Assembly (NCBI GenBank): GCA_910587835.1
Contig: CAJUNQ010000050.1
Location: 1-6,568, forward strand
DNA length: 6,568 nucleotides
Reading direction: 5' to 3'
Source: an uncultured Oscillospiraceae bacterium
GTDB taxonomy: Bacteria > Bacillota > Clostridia > Oscillospirales > Acutalibacteraceae
Shown in pieces: positions 1 to 5,605 of the stretch (the first letter of the stretch is position 1; every line of letters starts with the position of its first letter). The notes beneath the pieces are model-generated. The model saw only the letters and a list, made by a program, of their open reading frames with translations. It ran no database searches and had not been told where the DNA came from. The position numbers and the translations under genes are program-made.

Positions 1-751
1 AGGCGCAGATCATGCCGTTGTCGAAGGTTTTGGAGTGGATGATGGAGTTGACGGCCATAATGGGGTCCGCGCTCTCGTCGATGATGGCGGGCACATTGCC
101 CGCGCCCACGCCCAGAGCCGGGGTGCCGGAGGAGTAGGCGGACTTGACCATGCCGGGGCCGCCGGTAGCCAAAATGATGTCCGCCTCGGCCATGACCAGG
201 TTGGTCAGCTCCAGAGAGGGGGCGTCGATCCAGCCGAAGAGGCCCTCGGGAGCGCCGGCCTTGACAGCGGCCTCCAGAACCACCTTGGCGGCGGCAATGG
301 TGCACTTCTTTGCCCGGGGATGGGGGCTGATGATAATGCCGTTGCGGGTCTTCAGGGCCAGAAGGGTCTTGAAGATGGCGGTGGAGGTGGGGTTGGTGGT
401 GGGGATTACGGCGGCGATGACGCCGATGGGCTCAGCGATCTTACGGATGCCGAAGGCCTTGTCCTCCTCGATTACACCGCAGGTTTTGGTGTTTTTGTAG
501 GTATTGTAGATATACTCGGCGGCATAGTGGTTTTTGATGACCTTGTCCTCCACAATGCCCATGCCCGTCTCCTCAACGGCCATTCTGGCCAGCGGGATAC
601 GCTGAAGGTTGGCGGCCATGGCCGCTGCGCGGAAAATTTCGTCCACCTGCTGCTGGGTGAAGGCGGCGTATTTTTTCTGCGCTTCGCGCACCCGGGCCAG
701 CATTTTTTCAAAGGTTTCCACATTTTCCACGATCTCAAAATTTGTCTCCAT
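1..751 (-). CDS. adhE: AdhE-type acetaldehyde dehydrogenase, N-terminal part (truncated by window edge)
   Basis: This is a CoA-acylating acetaldehyde dehydrogenase of the aldehyde dehydrogenase superfamily. It reduces acetyl-CoA to acetaldehyde with NADH in ethanol fermentation. The first 250 codons are visible and the rest lies beyond position 1. Family landmarks are IAEPIGVIAAVIPTTNPTS (residues 105-123), a nucleotide-binding ATGGPGMV (195-202), GVGAGNVPA (214-222), and FDNGMICA ending at residue 250, in which Cys249 aligns with the catalytic thiol of E. coli AdhE (FDNGVIC). The start at 751 (METNFEIVEN) was chosen over an in-frame ATG at 763 because the AAAGGATGGG ribosome site directly abuts the latter. 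It lies 59 bases downstream of rex on the same strand, probably in one operon under redox control. The iron-dependent alcohol dehydrogenase half of a bifunctional AdhE cannot be seen, so a stand-alone acetaldehyde dehydrogenase remains possible. Confidence 0.88.
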   Translation of the reverse strand, partial: METNFEIVENVETFEKMLARVREAQKKYAAFTQQQVDEIFRAAAMAANLQRIPLARMAVEETGMGIVEDKVIKNHYAAEYIYNTYKNTKTCGVIEEDKAFGIRKIAEPIGVIAAVIPTTNPTSTAIFKTLLALKTRNGIIISPHPRAKKCTIAAAKVVLEAAVKAGAPEGLFGWIDAPSLELTNLVMAEADIILATGGPGMVKSAYSSGTPALGVGAGNVPAIIDESADPIMAVNSIIHSKTFDNGMICA

Positions 752-778
752 GAAATTGCCCATCCTTTGCTGTTTATT

Positions 779-811
779 TGGGGAGCCCCAGACCGGCTTG
801 CAGCGCAAGCC
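779..811 (-). other. Two intercistronic hairpins between rex and adhE
   Basis: Two perfect inverted repeats lie back to back at the rex 3' end. One has arms GGCTTGC (795-801) and GCAAGCC (805-811) with a 3-base loop, and touches the rex stop codon. The other has arms TGGGG (779-783) and CCCCA (786-790). On the minus strand neither is followed by a T-run, so they do not look like a full terminator. They could act as an RNA processing or partial attenuation site that sets the ratio of rex to adhE message. The function is inferred; the pairing is seen. Confidence 0.4.
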
Positions 812-1461
812 TACCCGGCGCCTCCCTTCGTGCTGAATCGTTCTTTCAGGTGGTTGGAAAGCAGCGCCAGCGACACCGCCATGTTCTCATTCTGCACCAG
901 AATGCCCTCCGGCACCTGCAGGTGCGCGTTGGCGAAGTTCCACACCGCCAGAATGCCGCTCTCTATCAGCTGGTCGCACACCCTTTGGGCGTGCTCCCCC
1001 GGCACCGTAATGATTCCGATGTGCACCCCCACCCTGTGGCACAGGTCCGGCAGCTTTTCCATGGGCAGAATCTTTTTGCCCGCGATCTCTTTGCCGGAAA
1101 GGGCCGGGTCGTCGTCAAAGCCTGCCAGAATGTTGAGCCCGTACTGGGGAAAGCCCCGGTAGGCCAGCAGGGCCTGGCCCAGCTTGCCCGCGCCCACCAG
1201 CACCGCGTCCTGGCTGTTGTCGTAGCCCAGAAAGCCCTCCAGCTCCCGGATTAGCTCCTGGCGCACATAGCCCACCTTGGGCCTGCCCTTGCTGCTGACA
1301 GAGGCCAGGTCTTTGCGCACCACCACGTCGTTAAGGCCCAGGGCCTCGGCAATGACTGTGGCGGAGACATGCTTGCCCCTGCCCGCGCCCATGCTTCTCA
1401 GATAGCTGAGATAGGCGGGCAGCCTTTGCAGGGTCTGCTTGGAGACACATCGGTCCGGCAT
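811..1461 (-). CDS. rex: Redox-sensing transcriptional repressor Rex (divergent type)
   Basis: Rex senses the NADH/NAD+ ratio and represses fermentation and electron-transfer genes until NADH releases it from DNA. The 216-residue protein has the family layout: an N-terminal winged helix (about 1-75, with VVVRKDLASVS at 46-56 as recognition helix), a Rossmann NAD(H) domain starting at VLVGAGKLGQALL (88-100), the FDDDP acidic loop (115-119), and a C-terminal helix NENMAVSLALL for domain-swapped dimers. An in-frame GTG at 1470 would add three residues, but it sits inside the ribosome site GAGGTGAT. The ATG at 1461, correctly spaced from that site, is therefore the start. Most Rex proteins read QVRKDLSYFG-x-G-x-x-G-x-GY here; this one has VVVRKDLASVSSKGRPKVGY, so it belongs to a divergent branch whose DNA site may differ. 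It heads the operon with the adhE-type gene. Confidence 0.9.
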   Translation of the reverse strand: MPDRCVSKQTLQRLPAYLSYLRSMGAGRGKHVSATVIAEALGLNDVVVRKDLASVSSKGRPKVGYVRQELIRELEGFLGYDNSQDAVLVGAGKLGQALLAYRGFPQYGLNILAGFDDDPALSGKEIAGKKILPMEKLPDLCHRVGVHIGIITVPGEHAQRVCDQLIESGILAVWNFANAHLQVPEGILVQNENMAVSLALLSNHLKERFSTKGGAG

Positions 1462-1511
1462 TTTTATCACCTCGCTTTCCTGTTGCTGCTTTTCATGCGC
1501 TTACTGTTTAT

Positions 1512-1540
1512 AATATAGCACATTTCTATGAAAAAGGGAA
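1512..1540 (-). promoter_or_regulatory. Candidate rex promoter
   Basis: On the minus strand a -10 box TATATT (1517-1512), preceded by TGTGC, lies 17 bases from a weak -35 box TTCCCT (1540-1535). Transcription would begin near 1505, about 44 bases before the rex ATG. The -35 is poor, which suits a promoter controlled by a regulator bound just upstream. Confidence 0.45.
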
Positions 1541-1553
1541 GCATGAATTTCAT

Positions 1554-1577
1554 TTATCGATAAAGAAATATCGATAA
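1554..1577. promoter_or_regulatory. Doubled TATCGATA inverted repeat, candidate operator upstream of rex
   Basis: This is a perfect inverted repeat with 9-base arms TTATCGATA (1554-1562) and TATCGATAA (1569-1577) and a 6-base spacer. Each arm contains the self-palindromic octamer TATCGATA, so the site is also a 14-base direct repeat of a symmetric word. It lies 14 bases upstream of the proposed rex -35 box and 45 bases beyond the terminator of the preceding unit. It lacks the TTGT...ACAA ends of the usual Rex operator. It may be the site of this divergent Rex or of another dimeric regulator. The repeat is seen; the role is inferred. Confidence 0.5.
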
Positions 1578-1622
1578 TCTTCATTGGGATATTTGTGTAC
1601 TTTCCACCAGCTGCCCCACATG

Positions 1623-1653
1623 AAAAAAGGGAGCCGGAAGGGCTCCGGCTCCC
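1623..1653 (-). terminator. Intrinsic terminator (minus strand)
   Basis: A perfect 10-base-pair hairpin has arms GGGAGCCGGA (1629-1638) and TCCGGCTCCC (1644-1653) and a 5-base loop. It is followed in the minus direction by six T (1628-1623). No T-run follows in the plus direction, so the polarity is clear. It lies 25 bases after the stop of the small open reading frame ending at 1679 and insulates rex from upstream transcription. Confidence 0.9.
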
Positions 1654-1678
1654 CTGCGCCCGCTGTGGGCGGGTGCGG

Positions 1679-1762
1679 CTATTGCTGGCGTCTCTTCCGG
1701 CGTTCCTCCCAAAGGACGAACCCGAAGGTCAGCGTTATCATAAAAACCAGGATTTTTGTCAC
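1679..1762 (-). CDS. 27-residue predicted single-span membrane peptide (small ORF)
   Basis: I do not recognise this peptide as a named family. It starts with GTG at 1762 (MTKILVFMITLTFGF...) and stops with TAG at 1679. Residues 4-18 are an uninterrupted hydrophobic stretch ending in Trp18. The tail EERRKRRQQ is strongly basic, so by the positive-inside rule the C-terminus should face the cytoplasm. Three signals argue for real expression: a ribosome site AGGGGG 8 bases before the GTG, an extended -10 promoter about 33 bases upstream of the start, and a strong terminator just downstream. Small basic-tailed membrane peptides often modulate a larger membrane protein; the nearest candidate here is the MATE transporter encoded upstream on the same strand, but a link is only a guess. 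It could be a chance ORF inside a short non-coding transcript. Confidence 0.5.
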   Translation of the reverse strand: MTKILVFMITLTFGFVLWEERRKRRQQ

Positions 1763-1794
1763 AGGCTTCGCCCCCTTTTGTTTGGTTTGGGGCT

Positions 1795-1803
1795 ATTTTA
1801 TCA
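1795..1803 (-). promoter_or_regulatory. Candidate extended -10 promoter for the 27-residue ORF
   Basis: On the minus strand TGA-TAAAAT (1803-1795) matches an extended -10 element (TGn followed by a -10 hexamer). No good -35 box lies at 16-18 bases, as is common for extended -10 promoters. Transcription would start near 1788, giving a leader of about 26 bases containing the ribosome site. The 208 bases from 1804 to 2011, between this and the MATE stop, hold no feature I can support. Confidence 0.4.
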
Positions 1804-2011
1804 GGAAAAGCTTACAAGGGAGAGGGGCTGTGTCTTACGGTTTTCTTAAGGCGGCCCTCCAGGGATTGTGTGGGCTGCGCCGTCCATTTTTGTCAGATGT
1901 GCACAAGAGTTGGGAAAGCTGGTTTGGTTGAGGCCAGTCAGTCTCGGGAGTGGCGGGCAAGTCTTGCGCAAAGGCCAAGGGCTGGTATGGGGGCGGCGTT
2001 GCCGGAAACAG

Positions 2012-3364
2012 TCAGGCGGGGATGGGGCGGCGTTTTTGCTGTGGGGCGGACTGTTTGGACCAGCTGAGGCAGAGCAGGACCGCCACGGCGGTGGAGGCGA
2101 GCTCGGTGGCCACGCCGGCGAACACCAGGCCGGGAAGCCCCAGCAGGGCCTCGCCCAGGAACACCATGGGGATGAAGATGACGCCCTTGCTCAGCAGAGA
2201 GGTGAAGGTGGCGTAGCTCACCTTGCCGGTGCCCTGAAGATAGACGGAGCACAGCTGGTAGACACCCCCTACCGGCGCGCCCAGCAGAGTCAGCATCATG
2301 AATTTGCCGGTTTCCAGGATCTCGGGGTCGTTGAGGAAGGCTTGGATAAAGGCCTCGCGGGTGAGAAGGAAGCAGCCGCCCAGCAGGATGCTGAGCAGGG
2401 TGGCGGCTGTGCCTGTGGCCAGCAGAATGCCCCGCAGACGCTTGCGGTCGCCCATGCCGTAGGCGTAGGAGATGACAGGCTGCATGCCCATGCACAGGCC
2501 CATGACGATCATGCCCACCAGCATGCCTGCCTTGCCTGCCACGCCGTTGGCGGCCACGGCAATGTTGCCGTATTTGACCAGAAGCTGGTTGCTGAACATG
2601 GAGGAGAAGCACATGAGCACCGTGCCCAGGGCCATGGGCAGGCCCAGGCTCATGACCCGGAGGGAGACCTGCTTTTTCAGGGTGAAGCAGCGGGGGGAGA
2701 TGGTGAAGCAGTCGGTTTTGCGCACATGGAGGAACACCAGCACGCAGCTGACCACATTGCCCAGCACCGTGGCCCAGGCCGCCCCGGCAATGCCCCAGCG
2801 GAAGACCAGAATAAACAGGGGGTCCAGGGCAATGTTGACCCCGGTGCCTGCCAGGGAGATGAGCATGGTTTTGGCAGAGGAGCCGTCTGCCCGGAGAGCA
2901 TTGCCCAGTCCCCCGCAGAACATGGTGAAGGGAGAGCCCAGGGCCACAATGGTCAGGTAGGTGCGGGCAAAGGCTTCGGTCTCGGGGGTGGCGCCCATCA
3001 TAGTCAGCAGAGGGGTCATGAAGGCGAGCATGGCCCCGGCCAGCGCCAGGCCCACGGCCACAGAGGCCCAGGTGCAAAAGGCGCTGTACTGCCGGGCCCG
3101 CTCCCGGTCGCCCTGGCCCAGGGCCATGGCAATGGCGGTGCAGGCCCCGGACCCGAACAGGGTGCCCATGCCCTGGAAAATGTTAAAGGCCGGCCCGCAC
3201 AGGGAGATGGCCGCCACCTGCATGGTCTCTCCGGTTTGGCCCATAAAGAACACGTCGGCCATGTTGTAGAGCACGTTGATGATCATGACCACAATCGTGG
3301 GCAGGCCCACAGTGAACAGCAGCTTCCATACAGGGGCCTCTCGCAGCATTTTCTCGTTTTTCAT
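2012..3364 (-). CDS. MATE family multidrug efflux transporter
   Basis: This is a complete 450-residue integral membrane transporter of the MATE family, which exports drugs or cationic metabolites using a Na+ or H+ gradient. Two homologous halves are visible, each with about six hydrophobic segments: roughly residues 15-215 and 235-435. Family landmarks are YNMADVFFMGQTG (33-45), GNALRADG (154-161), NIALDPLFI (177-185), and in the second half MGMQPVISYAYGMGD (292-306), the counterpart of the conserved QP-x-x-x-Y-x-x-G segment. Length is normal for the family and the C-terminus ends in a basic cytoplasmic tail (KRRP). The start has a strong AGAGGAG site 8 bases upstream. It is transcribed divergently from the TetR gene, the classic arrangement for a locally regulated pump. 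Family assignment is firm; the substrate and the NorM, MepA or DinF-like subgroup cannot be decided from sequence alone. Confidence 0.93.
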   Translation of the reverse strand: MKNEKMLREAPVWKLLFTVGLPTIVVMIINVLYNMADVFFMGQTGETMQVAAISLCGPAFNIFQGMGTLFGSGACTAIAMALGQGDRERARQYSAFCTWASVAVGLALAGAMLAFMTPLLTMMGATPETEAFARTYLTIVALGSPFTMFCGGLGNALRADGSSAKTMLISLAGTGVNIALDPLFILVFRWGIAGAAWATVLGNVVSCVLVFLHVRKTDCFTISPRCFTLKKQVSLRVMSLGLPMALGTVLMCFSSMFSNQLLVKYGNIAVAANGVAGKAGMLVGMIVMGLCMGMQPVISYAYGMGDRKRLRGILLATGTAATLLSILLGGCFLLTREAFIQAFLNDPEILETGKFMMLTLLGAPVGGVYQLCSVYLQGTGKVSYATFTSLLSKGVIFIPMVFLGEALLGLPGLVFAGVATELASTAVAVLLCLSWSKQSAPQQKRRPIPA

Positions 3365-3401
3365 GGGGAATGCTCCTCTCAGATTTTTTTCGCTTTTGCA
3401 C

Positions 3402-3430
3402 TTGTTTTCTGGCTGTGACTATAGTATAAT
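3402..3430 (+). promoter_or_regulatory. Promoter of the TetR-family regulator
   Basis: The -35 box TTGTTT (3402-3407), a 17-base spacer and a perfect -10 box TATAAT (3425-3430) point to transcription from about 3437. This leaves a leader of about 75 bases before the ATG at 3512. The -10 overlaps the -10 of the opposing MATE promoter, so the two directions should compete for polymerase. Confidence 0.7.
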
Positions 3431-3451
3431 ACCGACAGATGTCTGTTTCAA
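3423..3451 (-). promoter_or_regulatory. Promoter of the MATE transporter gene
   Basis: On the minus strand the -35 box TTGAAA (3451-3446), a 17-base spacer and the -10 box TATACT (3428-3423) form a near-consensus promoter. Transcription would start near 3416, about 52 bases before the MATE start codon. The spacer contains the palindrome at 3435-3446, well placed for repression. Confidence 0.75.
3435..3446. promoter_or_regulatory. Palindrome in the divergent promoter, candidate TetR operator
   Basis: ACAGA-TG-TCTGT is a perfect 5-base-arm inverted repeat. It lies between the -35 and -10 of the MATE promoter and covers the start site of the regulator promoter. A dimeric TetR-family protein bound here would block both genes. 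Arms are shorter than in many TetR operators, so the true site may be larger or include the repeat at 3459-3478. Confidence 0.45.
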
Positions 3452-3458
3452 CCGGCAA

Positions 3459-3478
3459 TGTTGCGTCAGGTGTTGCGT
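3459..3478. repeat. Direct repeat TGTTGCGT with 12-base period
   Basis: Two exact copies of TGTTGCGT (3459-3466 and 3471-3478) are separated by CAGG. They lie in the leader of the TetR gene and just upstream of the MATE -35 box. The position suits a second regulator site or part of an extended TetR operator; the role is inferred. Confidence 0.4.
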
Positions 3479-3511
3479 TAATAAAATTCTTTTGGGAAAA
3501 GAGGACAGGCT

Positions 3512-4150
3512 ATGAACACCCCCAACAACAAACGCCGCCAGAACACCGACGAGGCCATTGTGCGCGCTGCCTTTGCGTGTATGGTGCAGGGCGGCAAGCC
3601 AGTGAGCAAAATTACGGTGCGGGAGATTTGCGAGCAGGCTGGCGTAAACCGCTCGACCTTTTACGCCCACTACCTGGACGTGTACGACCTGTTTGAAAAG
3701 GTGGAGCTGCAGATGGCCGAGATGTGCTATGAGCGAATCCACCAGAATTTTGCCAGCCGCAAGAGCTTTTTCACAGTGATGGAGGGGGTCTTTCAGTTTG
3801 TGAAGGAGTATCAGGAGTTCTATCTGCTCTACTTTACGGAGATCACCCGGGCCTCTCATCTGATTGAGGTGATCAACGCACCCTTTCAGAAGGAGATAAA
3901 AAAAATTCGGGAGGAGGACATGGGGTTTGGCGTACCGGGGGAGCGGGCTTACCACTTTCAGTTTTTTACCGCGGGCATCTCCGCTATGCTGATTGCCTGG
4001 CTGCTGGGGAACTGTAAGGAGGCCCCCGGGGAGATGGTGGAGGTGATTGGGCGGATTTACGGGCCCCACTCGTTGTGGAACAGCTGGAACCATGGTCTGA
4101 GGGAGGGGGCGCCCGATGGGGAGCGGGATTATTTTTCCACGGTAGAATAA
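3512..4150 (+). CDS. TetR/AcrR family transcriptional regulator
   Basis: This is a 212-residue DNA-binding repressor of the TetR superfamily. The N-terminal helix-turn-helix is clear at residues 33-54 (KITVREICEQAGVNRSTFYAHY), followed by the typical DVYDLFEKV helix leading into an all-helical ligand and dimer domain (about 75-190). The C-terminal half is aromatic-rich (FYLLYF, YHFQFF), as in the branch of clostridial TetR proteins related to DhaS-like regulators; I cannot name its ligand. The ATG at 3512 has an AGAGGA site 6 bases upstream. It is divergent from the MATE gene across a 147-base shared promoter region, so it most likely represses that pump and itself until an inducer binds. A run of eight A inside codons for EIKKI (3898-3905) is a possible slippage site. 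No clear terminator follows; the Rrf2 gene has its own promoter. Confidence 0.9.
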   Translation: MNTPNNKRRQNTDEAIVRAAFACMVQGGKPVSKITVREICEQAGVNRSTFYAHYLDVYDLFEKVELQMAEMCYERIHQNFASRKSFFTVMEGVFQFVKEYQEFYLLYFTEITRASHLIEVINAPFQKEIKKIREEDMGFGVPGERAYHFQFFTAGISAMLIAWLLGNCKEAPGEMVEVIGRIYGPHSLWNSWNHGLREGAPDGERDYFSTVE

Positions 4151-4209
4151 TTCGGAGCTGCCGGCGCGTTTGGGAGCGTAGAAAATAATTTTTTCGAGGA
4201 TTTTTCCAC

Positions 4210-4238
4210 TTGCATCTTGACAAACAACCTGCTATACT
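4210..4238 (+). promoter_or_regulatory. Promoter of the Rrf2 regulator gene
   Basis: The best reading is an extended -10, TGC-TATACT (4230-4238), 17 bases from a partial -35 box TTGCAT (4210-4215). Transcription would start near 4245. An alternative uses the perfect -35 box TTGACA (4217-4222) with a 17-base spacer and a weak -10 TAGAGT (4240-4245). Either gives a leader of about 60 bases containing the direct repeat at 4251-4280. Confidence 0.65.
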
Positions 4239-4250
4239 GTAGAGTAGATA

Positions 4251-4280
4251 CTTAGTTCTTTAAAGTTAACGCCTAGTTCT
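4251..4280. promoter_or_regulatory. Direct repeat CYTAGTTCT with 21-base period, candidate Rrf2 operator
   Basis: CTTAGTTCT (4251-4259) and CCTAGTTCT (4272-4280) differ at one base and are spaced exactly two helical turns apart. They lie just downstream of the likely transcription start of the Rrf2 gene, so a protein bound on one DNA face could block polymerase escape. Autorepression by IscR-like proteins is common. The repeat is seen; the binding protein is inferred. Confidence 0.5.
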
Positions 4281-4308
4281 ATTGAATGAAAGGAAAGGGT
4301 TTATCACC

Positions 4309-4725
4309 ATGCTGATTTCTACCAAAGGGCGCTACGCCCTGCGGATCCTGGTGGACATTGCGGAGGACCCCCGGGAGGGGTATATCCCCTTGAAAGAGGT
4401 GGCTGCACGCCAGGATGTATCGGAAAAGTACTTGGAGAGCATTCTGAAAATTCTGGTCCGGAATGGAGTGCTCAAGGGCCTGCGGGGCAAGGGAGGCGGC
4501 TATAAGCTCAGCGTTTCGCCCCAGGAATGCTCCGTAGAAACCATCCTGCGGCTTACCGAGGACTCCTTGGCCCCGGTGGCCTGCCTGGAGGACGCCCGTC
4601 CCCCCTGCCCCCGGGCGGAGGGCTGCCGGACCCTGCCCCTGTGGAAGGGGCTGGACAAGGTGATCACGGACTACCTGAAGGGGATCACCCTGGCGGACCT
4701 GATGAAGACGCCGGACAAGCCGTAA
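4309..4725 (+). CDS. Rrf2 family transcriptional regulator, IscR-like with Fe-S cysteines
   Basis: This is a 138-residue winged-helix regulator of the Rrf2 family. It opens with the hallmark MLISTKGRYALRILVDIA. The helix-turn-helix spans about residues 26-50 (PLKEVAARQDVSEKYLESILKIL), followed by the wing (GVLKGLRGKGGGYKLS, 53-68). Cys92, Cys100 and Cys106 (spacing C-x7-C-x5-C) match the place of the [2Fe-2S] ligands of IscR (Cys92, 98, 104 in E. coli), so it probably senses iron-sulfur, redox or nitric oxide status. A TTG at 4282 could extend it by nine residues, but the ATG at 4309 fits the family N-terminus and the GGAAAGG site upstream. No isc or suf genes follow; it stands alone between its own promoter and terminator and converges on ttcA. 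CymR-like proteins lack these cysteines, so an IscR-like role is more likely. Confidence 0.9.
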   Translation: MLISTKGRYALRILVDIAEDPREGYIPLKEVAARQDVSEKYLESILKILVRNGVLKGLRGKGGGYKLSVSPQECSVETILRLTEDSLAPVACLEDARPPCPRAEGCRTLPLWKGLDKVITDYLKGITLADLMKTPDKP

Positions 4726-4739
4726 AACCTCAAACGCAA

Positions 4740-4780
4740 AAGCGGACAGCCCAGGAGGGCCGTCCGCTTCTTTATTTTTG
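4740..4780 (+). terminator. Intrinsic terminator between convergent genes (probably bidirectional)
   Basis: Hairpin arms AAGCGGACAGCC (4740-4751) and GGCCGTCCGCTT (4758-4769) pair over 12 positions with one A-C mismatch and a 6-base loop. The tail CTTTATTTTTG follows on the plus strand, so it ends the Rrf2 transcript. On the minus strand the stem is followed by TTTTGCGTTTG, so it can also end the tcdA-ttcA transcript. The plus-strand tail overlaps the ttcA stop codon. Confidence 0.88.
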
Positions 4781-5605
4781 TTCCGGGTTTTCTGAGGGGG
4801 GCTGGCCCTCTTGGGAGTCGGCCACGGGGAAGGTGTGGGGGCACAGGTTGTGGAGGCTCATGAAAATGTTTTTCTCTATATTGGGATTGGTCTTTTTCAG
4901 GCCGGCCAGCAGCTCCTTGACCTCCTGCCGCTTGGAGCCTCCACAGGCTGCGGCCTGCTGGGTGAACTTGCAGGCGCAGCGGAGGAATTCCAGCTGATTG
5001 TAACGCTGCCAGGCCAGAATGGCCTGCTCATGGACCCGGTAGAGGGGGCGGATGAGCTCCATGCCAGGGTAATTTTTGCTTTGGAGCCTGGGGGGCATGG
5101 CCTGAAGCTGGGCCCCGTAGAACATGGCCATGACTGTGGTCTCGATTACGTCGTTGAAGTGGTGGCCCAGGGCGATTTTGTTGCAGCCCAGCTGTTGGGC
5201 CCGCTTGTAGAGATGCCCCCGGCGCATACGGGCGCAGAGGTAGCAGGCGTTTTTGCCGCCCCAGTCCGCCACGTCAAAAATGTTGGTGTCAAACACCTGC
5301 AAAGGCACTTGGAGCCTTTGGGCGTTGGCCAGCAGCCGGGCCCGGTTTTCGGGGCTGTAGCCTGGGTCCATGGCGATGAATTCCAGACCAAAGGGGAACT
5401 GGGAATAGCGGTGCAAAAGCTGCATCAGCTTTGCCAGCGCCATGGAGTCCTTGCCCCCGGAGACGCACACTGCCACCCGGTCGCCCTCTTGAAGCAGGTT
5501 GTAGGTTTTTACCCCGGCGATGAAGGGGGCCCACAGCTGCTTGCGGTATTTTTTGGTAAGGCTGCGCTCCGCCTGCTGGCAGAGGCTTTGGTTATCCTCC
5601 ATCAT
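4772..5605 (-). CDS. ttcA: TtcA-like tRNA 2-thiocytidine(32) synthetase
   Basis: This is an ATP-dependent tRNA sulfurtransferase of the PP-loop family. TtcA activates C32 of certain tRNAs with ATP and inserts sulfur through a [4Fe-4S] cluster. In the 277-residue protein the PP-loop SGGKDS is at residues 49-54, the CYLCARMRRG cysteine pair (Cys121, Cys124) corresponds to Cys122 and Cys125 of E. coli TtcA, and IALGHHFNDVIET (144-156) and MFYGAQLQAMPPRL (161-174) match closely. The third cluster ligand is probably Cys221 in AACGGSKRQEV, though Cys210 and Cys212 are nearby extras not in E. coli. Tandem ATG codons at 5605 and 5602 share the site AGGAG; 5605 is given, 5602 is equally plausible. It overlaps tcdA by 14 bases and should be translationally coupled to it. 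The exact tRNA target in this phylum is inferred. Confidence 0.87.
   Translation of the reverse strand: MMEDNQSLCQQAERSLTKKYRKQLWAPFIAGVKTYNLLQEGDRVAVCVSGGKDSMALAKLMQLLHRYSQFPFGLEFIAMDPGYSPENRARLLANAQRLQVPLQVFDTNIFDVADWGGKNACYLCARMRRGHLYKRAQQLGCNKIALGHHFNDVIETTVMAMFYGAQLQAMPPRLQSKNYPGMELIRPLYRVHEQAILAWQRYNQLEFLRCACKFTQQAAACGGSKRQEVKELLAGLKKTNPNIEKNIFMSLHNLCPHTFPVADSQEGQPPSENPEQK

Noticed and set aside
35..1162. Plus-strand open frame opposite adhE and rex
   Set aside because: The product is Gly- and Asp-rich with no family resemblance, and both opposing minus-strand genes are unmistakable.
1850..1881. Imperfect hairpin (GGCG/CGCC and GCCC/GGGC with a 2-base bulge) as a terminator for the MATE gene
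   Set aside because: The loop is 14 bases and the minus-strand sequence after it is TTAAGAAAACC, with no T-run. I see no convincing MATE terminator before the strong one at 1623-1653.
1584..1931. Plus-strand frame through the small-ORF region
   Set aside because: No ribosome site or promoter, no recognisable domain, and it runs through the minus-strand terminator stem.
1868..3418. Long plus-strand open frame opposite the MATE gene
   Set aside because: Its predicted product is low-complexity, rich in Gly, His, Gln and Ala, which is typical of the antisense frame of GC-rich codons. The minus-strand frame is a clear MATE protein.
3898..3905. Run of eight A in the TetR gene as a programmed slippage or phase-variation site
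   Set aside because: It encodes ordinary Lys codons in an amphipathic helix and the frame is intact. Nothing in the sequence shows that slippage is used.
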